From MED-G105 sp038522945 (GTDB taxonomy: Bacteria > Pseudomonadota > Alphaproteobacteria > Caulobacterales > Parvularculaceae), in assembly GCA_038522945.1 (NCBI GenBank), contig JBCBJV010000018.1, forward strand, positions 10,089 to 74,088: a stretch of 64,000 bases of DNA, written 5' to 3'. The position numbers and the translations under genes are program-made. The notes beneath the pieces are model-generated. The model was not told the origin of the DNA, searched no databases, and saw only the letters and a program-made list of their open reading frames with translations. Each line of letters begins with the position of its first letter. The first letter of the stretch is position 1. Below, piece by piece: positions 52,252 to 61,148 of the stretch.

Positions 52252-54248
52252 GTTCCATTCGTTCAATCCTGGTGGCCAATCGCGGGGAGATTGCTGCGCG
52301 CGTTGTGCGAACTGCAAAGTCGCTCGGCATCAGGACGATTGCGGTCCATTCGGATGCAGACGCCGGCGCCCCTCATGTGCGGGCGGCGGACGACGCGCGG
52401 GCACTCGGCGGTAACACGCCAGCTGAGTCTTACTTGGACATCGACAAAGTCATTACCGCGGCAATCGACGCCGGCGCCGACGCGATCCACCCTGGATACG
52501 GCTTTCTCTCCGAAAATGCGGCATTCGCTGCCCGCTGCGCTGAAGCTGGGCTCATTTTTATCGGCCCGCCCATCGAAGCGATCGATATCATGGGCGATAA
52601 GGCAAAAGCCAAACGGCGAATGATAGAAGCCGGCGTTCCCTGCATCCCCGGCTATCAGGGCGAAGATCAGTCTGCTGACGTCCTAGTCCGCGAGGCCGAC
52701 AAAATTGGCTTCCCATTGATGATCAAAGCCGCCGCCGGTGGCGGCGGTAAAGGCATGCGCTTCGTTGACGACATGACGGCGTTCGAGGCTGGGATGGAAC
52801 TTGCCAAGAGCGAAGCCCAGAACGCTTTCGGCTCATCAGAACTGATCCTCGAAAAAGCGATCATCCGACCCCGGCATGTTGAAATCCAGGTGTTTGCCGA
52901 CACCCACGGCAACACAATTCACTTCGGCGAGCGGGATTGCTCGGTTCAGCGCCGCCACCAGAAAGTCATTGAAGAGGCCCCTTGCCCGGTGATGACCGAT
53001 GCCCTTCGTGCGCGCATGGGGGAAGCTGCTGTCAAGGCTGCCAGAGACGTCAACTATGTTGGTGCAGGGACAGTCGAGTTCCTGCTGGATGCGGATCAGA
53101 ATTTCTATTTCCTGGAAATGAACACTCGCCTGCAGGTGGAGCATCCGGTTACCGAAATGATCTACGGCGTGGACCTCGTCGCTCTACAGATTGCGGTCGC
53201 CAATGGCGAGGCACTTCCGTTCGCGCAAGAAGATCTGGCTATCACTGGGCATGCCGTCGAGGTCCGTCTTTATGCCGAAGATCCGTCAAACGACTTTCTA
53301 CCCTCAACAGGTCACGTTGTGCGCTGGACGCCGCCAGCTGGCAATGGCGTGCGCGTTGATGACGGAATCCGAACAGGCCAAGATATCTCACCTTTTTACG
53401 ACCCGATGGTCGCGAAAATCATCGCCCATGGCCCAACACGCGACGCAGCTCGCTTGAAGCTCATCGCTGCCCTGGAAGGTACCGCTTTCTATGGCGTCAA
53501 ATCAAACCGTAGGTTTTTGGTAGATGCCCTGAAAGATCCGACATTTGCCGCTGGCGAGGCAACCACCGCCTTCATCGCTGATATGGAAGCTGCAAGACAA
53601 GAACAGGCCGCACATGAAGCGGGCGAGCCATCCTCAGCGACTATTGCCTCTGTCGGCGCCTTGCTCTTTTTCCTGACGCGCCGGGCACAGAATATCTCGC
53701 GGGTTCCGTGTCTTTTGCTGGACTGGGCGAGCGCCAGCCCCATCGTTATGGACTTTGCCTTTACGCGAGGAGACGTCACCCATGAGGTAAGCCTCATTGC
53801 CAAGGGGCACGGGAATTATCAGTGCACCGTTGAAGATATGTCCATTGACCTCCAGCTCATTGAGTTCACGCCGACAAACCTGACGGTGAACATAGACAGA
53901 AAGCGGCATTCTGTGCCGTTCGGAGAGGAACACGCTGCGCCGACGATCCACTTTTCGTTGGGCCACCATGACATTACGCTCACGGATCAATTTGCGCTTC
54001 GCGCATCTGACACCCAAGGCGCAGACGAAAACGCGATCATCGCGCCGATGCACGGCATGCTGGTTACTCTGAACGCCGCTGTGGGTGATACCGTGGCGCA
54101 GGGGACAACCCTTGCGGTGCTCGAGGCCATGAAAATGCAGCACGAGTTGACCGCCCCAAGCGCCGGGACGATCAAAGCAGTTTATGGCGAAGAGGGAGCG
54201 CAAATAGCGGCTGACACGCTGATTATCGAAATCGAGCCCATCGAGTAA
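52248..54248 (+). CDS. Biotin carboxylase/biotin carrier subunit (AtuF-like)
   Basis: Alpha subunit of an acyl-CoA carboxylase, 666 residues. The biotin carboxylase part has ILVANRGEIAARVVRTAKSLG, IHPGYGFLSENAAFAARCAEAG, the ATP-grasp AAAGGGGKGMRFV, FGERDCSVQRRHQKVIEEAP and EMNTRLQVEHPVTEMIYGVDLV. The C-terminal carrier domain has the biotin lysine in VLEAMKMQHELTAPSAG. A middle domain links to the beta subunit. ATG 52248 overlaps the hydratase stop. It completes the carboxylase with the AtuC-like subunit; both ends of the operon are thereby present. Confidence 0.93.
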   Translation: MSSIRSILVANRGEIAARVVRTAKSLGIRTIAVHSDADAGAPHVRAADDARALGGNTPAESYLDIDKVITAAIDAGADAIHPGYGFLSENAAFAARCAEAGLIFIGPPIEAIDIMGDKAKAKRRMIEAGVPCIPGYQGEDQSADVLVREADKIGFPLMIKAAAGGGGKGMRFVDDMTAFEAGMELAKSEAQNAFGSSELILEKAIIRPRHVEIQVFADTHGNTIHFGERDCSVQRRHQKVIEEAPCPVMTDALRARMGEAAVKAARDVNYVGAGTVEFLLDADQNFYFLEMNTRLQVEHPVTEMIYGVDLVALQIAVANGEALPFAQEDLAITGHAVEVRLYAEDPSNDFLPSTGHVVRWTPPAGNGVRVDDGIRTGQDISPFYDPMVAKIIAHGPTRDAARLKLIAALEGTAFYGVKSNRRFLVDALKDPTFAAGEATTAFIADMEAARQEQAAHEAGEPSSATIASVGALLFFLTRRAQNISRVPCLLLDWASASPIVMDFAFTRGDVTHEVSLIAKGHGNYQCTVEDMSIDLQLIEFTPTNLTVNIDRKRHSVPFGEEHAAPTIHFSLGHHDITLTDQFALRASDTQGADENAIIAPMHGMLVTLNAAVGDTVAQGTTLAVLEAMKMQHELTAPSAGTIKAVYGEEGAQIAADTLIIEIEPIE

Positions 54249-54253
54249 CGGCA

Positions 54254-55201
54254 TCAAAGCAAGCCGAGGGTTTCCTCCAGCCCTAGCGAAAGATTGATAT
54301 TCTGGACCGCTTGGGAGGCAGCCCCCTTCAAGAGATTGTCAATTGCACAAACACAAGCGATGTGCGTTCCGTCTTCACTTATCGTCAGCCCACCAATGAC
54401 GGCATCCGGCTTTTCAACGGCGCTACGCAATTGAGGGATGTCGTCTTGAATAGTTACGAAGCATTCTGCGCCATAAGCCTCGTCGAAAAGGCGCCGCAAA
54501 GCCCGCTGCTCAATTGGGGCGGCCAAGGGCACATTAGCGGTAACAGTTAGTCCCCGGAAGGCGGGATGGACATGGGGCATAAAACGAACAGGCGCCCCCA
54601 AGTGACGGGTCGCTTCCCGCTCATGTTTATGCCCTGCAAGGGCGTATGGCATGAGGTTCTCTGCCAAAGCGCCTTCGTCATTGCGGGGGCCGGGCTTGGT
54701 TCCTGCACCGGAGTAACCGGAAACACCAAAGACACTCGGGGTACCACCGAACATCGGAACGAGCGGCTTCAGGGATAATTGCATCGCCGTGGCGTAACAC
54801 CCCGGATTTGCAATCCGGCGCGCCCGGGCAATTCGCTCGCGATTATGCTCAGGCAACCCGTAGGTCCAAGCATCGTCAAAGCGTTTATCCGCTGACAGAT
54901 CAACGATGATGCGTTGGGGCGCATGGCGGTCAAGCGCTTCAATATAGGGCTCGGCTGCCCCGTCGGGCATGGCGAGTACGACGACATCCGCTCGGCGTTT
55001 GGCGCAAGTATGCGGGTCCAACGCCTCAAATATGCACTCGTCATTGTCTTCCGGCGCAATGACTGAGACGGGTTTGCCAGCCCATTCCCGGCTAACAGCA
55101 TAGGCGAGCATCAGATCAGGGTGGCGCGCGATCAGCCTGATTAATTCGCGCCCCACAAACCCTCGCGCGCCAACAAGACCAATCAGAAATGGTTCGCTCA
55201 C
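54254..55201 (-). CDS. argC: N-acetyl-gamma-glutamyl-phosphate reductase
   Basis: Arginine pathway reductase, 315 residues. NADP-binding start LIGLVGARGFVGRELIRLI, catalytic Cys in RIANPGCYATAMQLSL, GVSGYSGAGTKPG, and HVHPAFRGLTVTANVPL. It is the last gene of aspS-argB-argC, 26 bases after argB. It is convergent with the carboxylase operon with five bases between the stops, so neither has an obvious terminator there. Confidence 0.95.
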   Translation of the reverse strand: MSEPFLIGLVGARGFVGRELIRLIARHPDLMLAYAVSREWAGKPVSVIAPEDNDECIFEALDPHTCAKRRADVVVLAMPDGAAEPYIEALDRHAPQRIIVDLSADKRFDDAWTYGLPEHNRERIARARRIANPGCYATAMQLSLKPLVPMFGGTPSVFGVSGYSGAGTKPGPRNDEGALAENLMPYALAGHKHEREATRHLGAPVRFMPHVHPAFRGLTVTANVPLAAPIEQRALRRLFDEAYGAECFVTIQDDIPQLRSAVEKPDAVIGGLTISEDGTHIACVCAIDNLLKGAASQAVQNINLSLGLEETLGLL

Positions 55202-55227
55202 CGGACCTGTCCTCTCGCCGCCGTTTT

Positions 55228-56568
55228 TCAGGCGTCAAAGTCAGCTGGCAATCGCTCAATCTTTGCAACTGCTGCTTCGATATTGGCGAAGGTTGTCTCA
55301 CCGATCCAGAAGACAGTCCAGTTGCCCCGGCGAACCGAGCCATCCGCCTGGTCATGATAAAAGGCGTTGAAGGGGTTGGCCGTCCGCGATCGCCAGTAAA
55401 ATGACGGATGATTTTTGGCGACGCGCCGCCATATCGTCCGCGACAAGCCCTCCCCCCGGGCATCTTCACTGACGGCGAACTTGTCGAGATATGTAAACCT
55501 ATCCAGGCGGGTCAGAAACGCTCCCGCACGGTAGCTCTCGGTAATTTCTGCCTCCAGGAGATCAAACTTGTCCCACCAGTCGGCGGCCAGAGGTCGCGCG
55601 AATGCGCGCTCAACAAGTTCCTTTGTCTTGGCAGGGTCAAGGGTCGATTTGTCCGTGACTGTTTTGATTACCTCACCGAGGCGAACCAGCGTGCCGGCAC
55701 CTTTATGGGTGAAAAGCTCCGTCAACAGATCGGCAGGGCGGGTCATGGAAACTGACGAAGAGCGTGGCAACGTCTCCAGCACTTTCTTGATCTCTTCCAG
55801 TTTGTAGCGCATGCCGTCCTTGACCCAGTCAGCCGCCAGGAGACGCTCATACTCCGTTGCCAGATTAATCGCGTGGATCAGCTCCCCGGACTTATTCAGA
55901 AGTCCGCCAGTGCCGGTGAGGAACACCACCTTGATCGGCTGCAACGCGGCCACCACGGCGCGCGTTGCCGCATCACCGTTGACGTTTACGAGTTGCCCGC
56001 CGGGAGCAGTGCCAAGACAGGTCAGGATTGGGATGGCCCCGGACGAGACGATTGCCTCCAGCATCGGCAAGTGGACAGAAACCGGCTCACCAACCAGACC
56101 ATATTTCTCCCGGTTCAGATAATCGGCCTCAATGACACCGCTGGAAATCCCTTCAGCCGCGACCCCTTGCGCGCGGACCGCGCTGACGAGCCGGATGTTT
56201 TCTTCGGTAAAGACACGCCGCGCGACATCCATGGTGGCTGCATCAGTGACACGCAGGCCATCGACTTTTGGGGTGTCAATTTTGGCTTGATCCAGCGCCG
56301 CGTCGAGCTGCGGGCCGCCACCATGGATCACGACCGGGGTGAGGCCAACGGTTTGAAGGAAAGCGAGGGCTTCCGCTGTTTCCTCAAGGGCATCCTGGAG
56401 TATGGCCCCGCCGATTTTGATGACCGCAAACCGCGTTTGATCGGCTGCAGAAAACCGGTTCAGGTAAGCGCGTACTTCCTTCCCATCCTGAAGATGGGAG
56501 AGAAGCTGAACGATTGTCTCACGAGTAGGCGTCTGACGCGTGGATGTCTGGCGGATGGGCGTGCTCAT
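55228..56568 (-). CDS. argB: Acetylglutamate kinase fused to N-acetylglutamate synthase (GNAT) domain
   Basis: Bifunctional enzyme of 446 residues for the first two arginine steps. Residues about 40-290 form the amino-acid kinase domain: FAVIKIGGAILQDALEETAE, LTPVVIHGGGPQLDAALDQ, VNVNGDAATRAVVAALQPIKVVFLTGTGGLLN. The remaining 150 residues are a GNAT domain with acetyl-CoA binding region KFAVSEDARGEGLSRTIWRR, and NPFNAFYHDQADGSVRRGNWTVFW. This vertebrate-like fused NAGS/K is known from Maricaulis and Xanthomonas. Located between aspS (14 bases) and argC. Confidence 0.94.
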   Translation of the reverse strand: MSTPIRQTSTRQTPTRETIVQLLSHLQDGKEVRAYLNRFSAADQTRFAVIKIGGAILQDALEETAEALAFLQTVGLTPVVIHGGGPQLDAALDQAKIDTPKVDGLRVTDAATMDVARRVFTEENIRLVSAVRAQGVAAEGISSGVIEADYLNREKYGLVGEPVSVHLPMLEAIVSSGAIPILTCLGTAPGGQLVNVNGDAATRAVVAALQPIKVVFLTGTGGLLNKSGELIHAINLATEYERLLAADWVKDGMRYKLEEIKKVLETLPRSSSVSMTRPADLLTELFTHKGAGTLVRLGEVIKTVTDKSTLDPAKTKELVERAFARPLAADWWDKFDLLEAEITESYRAGAFLTRLDRFTYLDKFAVSEDARGEGLSRTIWRRVAKNHPSFYWRSRTANPFNAFYHDQADGSVRRGNWTVFWIGETTFANIEAAVAKIERLPADFDA

Positions 56569-56582
56569 CTTTGGCGTTGGCG

Positions 56583-58382
56583 CTAGGCCTTCTTCTCAAC
56601 GATGGGCGGGGCCACCCGGATGTGCAGCTCTTTCAACTGCGCGTCAGATGGCTCCGACGGTGCGCTGAGAAGCAAATCCTGCGCCTGCTGGTTCATCGGG
56701 AACATCGTCACCTCACGGATGTTCTGCTGATCTGCGAGCAACATCACGATCCGGTCAATGCCAAGGGCACACCCCCCGTGAGGCGGGGCACCGTAGCGAA
56801 AAGCGTTCAGCATGCCGCCGAACTGTTCTTCGACGACTTCCTTGCCGTAGCCCGCCAACTCAAAGGCCTTGTACATGATATCTGGCCGGTGGTTCCGGAT
56901 GGCGCCTGAGCCCAGCTCATAACCATTGCAGACAAAATCATATTGGAAGGCTTTGATCGCCAGGCGCTCATCATCCGTAGACGCACTTTCAAGCGCTTCA
57001 AGCCCACCCTGGGGCATGGAGAAAGGGTTATGACCAAACTCGACTTTTTTGTTGTCTTCATCCCATTCGTACATGGGGAAGTCGACAATCCAGCAAATGG
57101 CGAACTGATCCTTGTCCGCCAGCTCCAGCTCATCGGCAATGACGTTTCGCGCCTTGCCCGCGATGGCGATGAAGTCTTTTGGGTCACCTGCGAGGAAAAA
57201 CGCCGCGTCGCCGGCTTTCAGACCCAATTGGTCGCGGACGGCTTCCGACCGCTCAGGGCCGATGTTCTTGGCAAGCGGGCCTTTGACCTCGCCTTCGTCG
57301 AAGATCATGTAGCCCATACCCGGCAAGCCTTCACGCTGCGCCCAGCCATTCATCCGGTCACAGAATGCCCGGCTGCCACCCCTCGGCGCAGGGATCGCGC
57401 GGATCTCGTGCTTAGGATCGGCTTCCAGGATCTGGGAAAAGATCTTGAACCCGGAGCCGCGGAAATGGTCAGAGACGATCTGCATCTCGATGGGATTCCG
57501 CAAATCCGGCTTGTCAGAGCCGTATTTCAGCATGGCTTCGTCGTAAGCAATGATCGGGAACGGATATTCCGTGACGCGACGATCGCCCGCAAACTCAGCA
57601 AAGACGTTGCGTGTCACTGGCCCAACCGCATCGAACACGTCTTGACGCTCCACAAAGCTCATCTCCAGGTCGAGCTGGTAGAACTCGCCGGCCGACCGGT
57701 CCGCCCGGGCATCTTCATCCCGGAAGCACGGGGCGATCTGATAATAGCGGTCAAAACCTGCCACCATAATCAGCTGTTTGAATATCTGCGGCGCCTGCGG
57801 CAGCGCGTAGAAGTGACCGGGATAGAGCCGCGACGGCACGAGGAAATCGCGCGCGCCTTCCGGGCTGGAAGCGGTCAGGATCGGTGTCTGATAATCGGTG
57901 AAGCCGATATCTTCCATGCCGTTACGGATCGATCGGATCACCTTGGACCGTAGCATTATATTGGCGTGGAGCGTCTCCCGGCGCAGATCGAGATAGCGGT
58001 GCTTCATGCGCACATCTTCGGGATAGTCCGGCTCAGCAAAGACCGGCAGCGGCAAGTCATCTGCCGCCGACAGAACCTCAAATGTCCCGATACGGATTTC
58101 CAACTCGCCAGTGGGCAAGTTCGCATTGATGGTCTCGTCACTCCGCGCGACCACCTCGCCCTCGACAGCAATGACGCTTTCCTGACGCACCCGCTCGACC
58201 TCGGCAAAGAAAGGCGCTTCCGGTTCGACGACCAACTGCGTCAAGCCATAATGGTCCCGCAGGTCAATGAACAACAGACCGCCATGGTCGCGCTTGCGGT
58301 GAACCCACCCGGCAAGACGGACAGTTTCCCCAACATTGGCAGCGCGGAGTTCCCCGCAGGTGTGCGAGCGATAGGCGTTCAT
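56583..58382 (-). CDS. aspS: Aspartyl-tRNA synthetase
   Basis: Class II synthetase, 599 residues, charging tRNA-Asp (or both Asp and Asn tRNAs if nondiscriminating). The OB anticodon domain begins YRSHTCGELRAANVGETVRLAGWVHRKRDHGGLLFIDLRDH; motif 2 is FRDEDARADRSAGEFYQLDLEM, and motif 3 ALGIDRIVMLLADQQNIREV. The large bacterial GAD insertion is present. ATG 58382 with AAAGGA seven bases upstream is preferred to 58460. It heads the aspS-argB-argC group. Confidence 0.96.
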   Translation of the reverse strand: MNAYRSHTCGELRAANVGETVRLAGWVHRKRDHGGLLFIDLRDHYGLTQLVVEPEAPFFAEVERVRQESVIAVEGEVVARSDETINANLPTGELEIRIGTFEVLSAADDLPLPVFAEPDYPEDVRMKHRYLDLRRETLHANIMLRSKVIRSIRNGMEDIGFTDYQTPILTASSPEGARDFLVPSRLYPGHFYALPQAPQIFKQLIMVAGFDRYYQIAPCFRDEDARADRSAGEFYQLDLEMSFVERQDVFDAVGPVTRNVFAEFAGDRRVTEYPFPIIAYDEAMLKYGSDKPDLRNPIEMQIVSDHFRGSGFKIFSQILEADPKHEIRAIPAPRGGSRAFCDRMNGWAQREGLPGMGYMIFDEGEVKGPLAKNIGPERSEAVRDQLGLKAGDAAFFLAGDPKDFIAIAGKARNVIADELELADKDQFAICWIVDFPMYEWDEDNKKVEFGHNPFSMPQGGLEALESASTDDERLAIKAFQYDFVCNGYELGSGAIRNHRPDIMYKAFELAGYGKEVVEEQFGGMLNAFRYGAPPHGGCALGIDRIVMLLADQQNIREVTMFPMNQQAQDLLLSAPSEPSDAQLKELHIRVAPPIVEKKA

Positions 58383-58649
58383 GGGATGTCCTTTAAATAA
58401 AGATCGTTGATTTGAATGTCGCGTCAGAACGATGACAGGGCGCCGGAATGGCCATCTCACGCCGCCAAGTCAAGTCGTTCCAAAATTCCGGACCGTTTCG
58501 TCGGCAAGCAGCCCGTTGGCGCAATTCAGCGACGAGCTGAGCCACATTTGCGATCAGCCGTAGAGCGACAATTGTAAAACGTCCTTTACAGACACGGGCC
58601 GAGACTTATGTTAACGATTTGGCGGAGTTTGAAACCGGAAGGGGATCCC

Positions 58650-59759
58650 ATGTCTGAAAGACCACCACTGTTAAACGACTTGTTCCGCATGGTCGTGAAA
58701 ATGATCGTCGGCGGGCTCGTTATTATCGGCCTCGTTTCTTGCGGCACGGCAATGGTTGCCGGGGCTGGCGCAAGTGCTGGCGGCGGAAAGCCTGTGAAAG
58801 AAGCTGAAGCTCAAAACCTCTACGGGGACGAGGACAGCGACAACAAAATTCTTCGGGTCAATGTGATCGGCCCGATCCTGACCCATGCACCGGAAGACGA
58901 AGGCAATAACTTCTTCGCCTCGATCCAGAGCGTGACATACGGCTACGAAGTCAAAGAACAACTGCTCGAAGCAGCGAAAGACGACAATATCAAAGCTGTT
59001 ATGATGTTTGTCACAACGCCGGGCGGGTCAATCGTTGGCAGTGAAGCAATCCATGACGGTGTGAAGGCGGTCCAGGCTGCTGGCAAGCCCGTTGTTGCTT
59101 ATGTGGACACGATTTCTGCATCAGGCGGCGTTTGGTCGACGGCAGGCGCGGATAAGATCTTCGCAGACTATGGCAGTGTGATCGGGTCCGTCGGGGTCAA
59201 TTTTGGTAATTGGATGTATTACGACCAGCCAGTTGAGCTGGACGGTGGCCTGTTCTTCGGCGGCGTTTCCACGCGCGAACCAATCCAGACCAAATTCATT
59301 GGCGCTGGCCTTGGCAAAGACGTTGGCAATCCGTTCCGTCCAATGACCGAGCGCGAAGAAGGCCTTCTGACCGCGAGTGCGCAAGCCTACTACGATGCTT
59401 TCGTGGACCACGTGGTTGAGAATCGTCCTGTCGACCGGAACCGCTTAATCAATGAATACGGGGCGATGATCTTCGCTGACACGCTTGCAAAAGACCGCGG
59501 CTATATCGATGACATCAAAACGTTCCAGGAAACGCTTTCCTATATCGCTGGCGAAATCGGCGCTGAAGGCGATGACTGGCAGCTGGTCTCACCTCCAGAA
59601 GTCGAGCTGACGCCGTTCGAAGAATTGTTTGGCGCGACATTGAAAGCATTCACTGGCGACAAAGCCACACAGACCCATAACGCAGCCATCTGCGGTGAGC
59701 TTAAGGCTCGTCCGATGGTCATGAGCGTGAAGGCTCTAACGGATCTTTGCGGCGTTTAA
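58650..59759 (+). CDS. S49-family signal peptide peptidase (SppA-like), membrane or lipid anchored
   Basis: Serine peptidase of 369 residues expected on the outer face of the inner membrane. The N-terminus is a hydrophobic segment with LVSCGTAM, possibly a lipobox. The S49 core has RVNVIGPILTH, VMMFVTTPGGSIVGSEAIHDGV, the catalytic Ser in YVDTISASGGVWSTAGADKI, and the expected Lys in GAGLGKDVGNPFRPMTEREEG. Substrates are likely remnant signal peptides or membrane proteins. ATG 58650 has AAGGGG upstream. A strong terminator follows. Confidence 0.86.
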   Translation: MSERPPLLNDLFRMVVKMIVGGLVIIGLVSCGTAMVAGAGASAGGGKPVKEAEAQNLYGDEDSDNKILRVNVIGPILTHAPEDEGNNFFASIQSVTYGYEVKEQLLEAAKDDNIKAVMMFVTTPGGSIVGSEAIHDGVKAVQAAGKPVVAYVDTISASGGVWSTAGADKIFADYGSVIGSVGVNFGNWMYYDQPVELDGGLFFGGVSTREPIQTKFIGAGLGKDVGNPFRPMTEREEGLLTASAQAYYDAFVDHVVENRPVDRNRLINEYGAMIFADTLAKDRGYIDDIKTFQETLSYIAGEIGAEGDDWQLVSPPEVELTPFEELFGATLKAFTGDKATQTHNAAICGELKARPMVMSVKALTDLCGV

Positions 59760-59795
59760 GCACGCCAAATCAAGACCTTAACAGGTGACAATGAG

Positions 59796-59829
59796 TGCAG
59801 CGGCGGCCGACGCCGCTGCATTTTTGTTT
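59796..59829 (+). terminator. Intrinsic terminator of the S49 peptidase gene
   Basis: Perfect ten-base stem TGCAGCGGCG (59796-59805), loop GCCGA, CGCCGCTGCA (59811-59820), then TTTTTGTTT. It separates the peptidase from RNase D. Confidence 0.95.
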
Positions 59830-59887
59830 AAGGCATCTGCATAATTCATGGATGACGCAGGCTTTTGCGGCTGCTAAGGCGGCGACA

Positions 59888-61057
59888 ATGAACAAAAATA
59901 GCTCCCCTGATATCAACGTCATCACCACTAGCGCCGACCTTGAAGCCTATTGCGGCGCGCTTCGGTCCAAGCCATTCATCTCCGTCGACACCGAATTCAT
60001 GCGTGAGCGGACCTATTGGCCGATCCTGTGTCTTATCCAGGCAGCGGCCGAAGGCGTCGAGGCGATCATCGATCCCATGGCGGATCTGGATCTCGCGCCA
60101 TTTCTTGAAATCCTCGCCGACGAGAAAATCGTGAAGGTTTTTCACGCTGCCCGGCAGGACATGGAGATCTTCGTCAAACTGATGGACGCGGTGCCTGCGC
60201 CAATCTTTGACACACAAGTTGCCGCCATGGCGTGCGGCTATGGCGATCAAGTCGGGTATGAACCTTTGATGCGCGGGCTTCTCGGCGCGCAGATCGACAA
60301 GGGATCGCGCTTTACCGACTGGTCACGCCGGCCCCTCTCCCCCGCACAGCTATCCTATGCCCTCTCAGACGTGACCCACCTTAGGGATGCGTATCCGCTG
60401 CTTCTTGAAAAGCTGTCTGAAAGCAATCGCCATTCCTGGGTCGAAGAAGAAATGGCCGCTTTTGCGGACCGGTCCCTTTATGAGGTGCAACCGGAAGATG
60501 CATGGGCACGGCTGAAACTGCGGGGTGTACGCCCCAATGAGATTGGTGTGATCATGGCCCTCGCTGAGTGGCGCGAGCGGGAAGCGCAAGAACGCGACCA
60601 GCCCCGCAGCCGCATCTTAAAAGATGATGCCATTTTTGAACTGGCTCGCCTGAAGCCAAAGTCCGCCGATGCGATGGCCAGAGCGAGAGCGCTGCCAAAA
60701 GGGACTGAGCGGTCAAAGCTGGGCAATATCTTGCTTGATACGATCAAGGTCGGCCTTGCCATTCCGGAAAGTGAGTTGCCGGAAATGGAAAAACCCGGAC
60801 GTGTCGCGCCGCCGCCGGCAGAAGTCGTTGAATTGCTAAAAGTGCTCTTGAAACGTCAGTGTGAAACCTATGACGTGGCACCAAAACTGATTGCATCGAC
60901 CAATGACCTTGAGCGCCTTGCCCGGGACCAGAAAGCCGACATCCCTGCCATGCACGGCTGGCGGCGCGAGGTCTTTGGCGAGCCAGCCTTGCGCCTGATG
61001 GCCGGAAAGATCGGTATGCGGCTTAATCGGCGCAAGATAGAAATTTTTGATCTTTGA
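59888..61057 (+). CDS. rnd: Ribonuclease D
   Basis: 3'-5' exoribonuclease for tRNA 3' trimming, 389 residues. DEDD catalytic acids: Asp and Glu in SVDTEFMRERTYW, Asp in HAARQDMEIFVKLM, and Asp/Tyr region LSYALSDVTHLRDAYPLL. Two HRDC-type helical domains follow (AWARLKLRG to LAEWREREAQERDQPRS). ATG 59888 is chosen for AAGGCGG upstream and the family start. It converges on ppx. Confidence 0.93.
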   Translation: MNKNSSPDINVITTSADLEAYCGALRSKPFISVDTEFMRERTYWPILCLIQAAAEGVEAIIDPMADLDLAPFLEILADEKIVKVFHAARQDMEIFVKLMDAVPAPIFDTQVAAMACGYGDQVGYEPLMRGLLGAQIDKGSRFTDWSRRPLSPAQLSYALSDVTHLRDAYPLLLEKLSESNRHSWVEEEMAAFADRSLYEVQPEDAWARLKLRGVRPNEIGVIMALAEWREREAQERDQPRSRILKDDAIFELARLKPKSADAMARARALPKGTERSKLGNILLDTIKVGLAIPESELPEMEKPGRVAPPPAEVVELLKVLLKRQCETYDVAPKLIASTNDLERLARDQKADIPAMHGWRREVFGEPALRLMAGKIGMRLNRRKIEIFDL

Positions 61058-61148
61058 CCGGTTGAGGCAGCGCAATTCGCGTTTCTCAAAAACCTGTCGC
61101 GAGTTTTTGCGGACCCTCCCCCAAGTTCATCCGCAACGCACATTAAGT

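Noticed and set aside
56943..57953. 336-codon frame opposite aspS
   Set aside because: Antisense to well-supported aspS; long antisense frames are common in GC-rich coding DNA.
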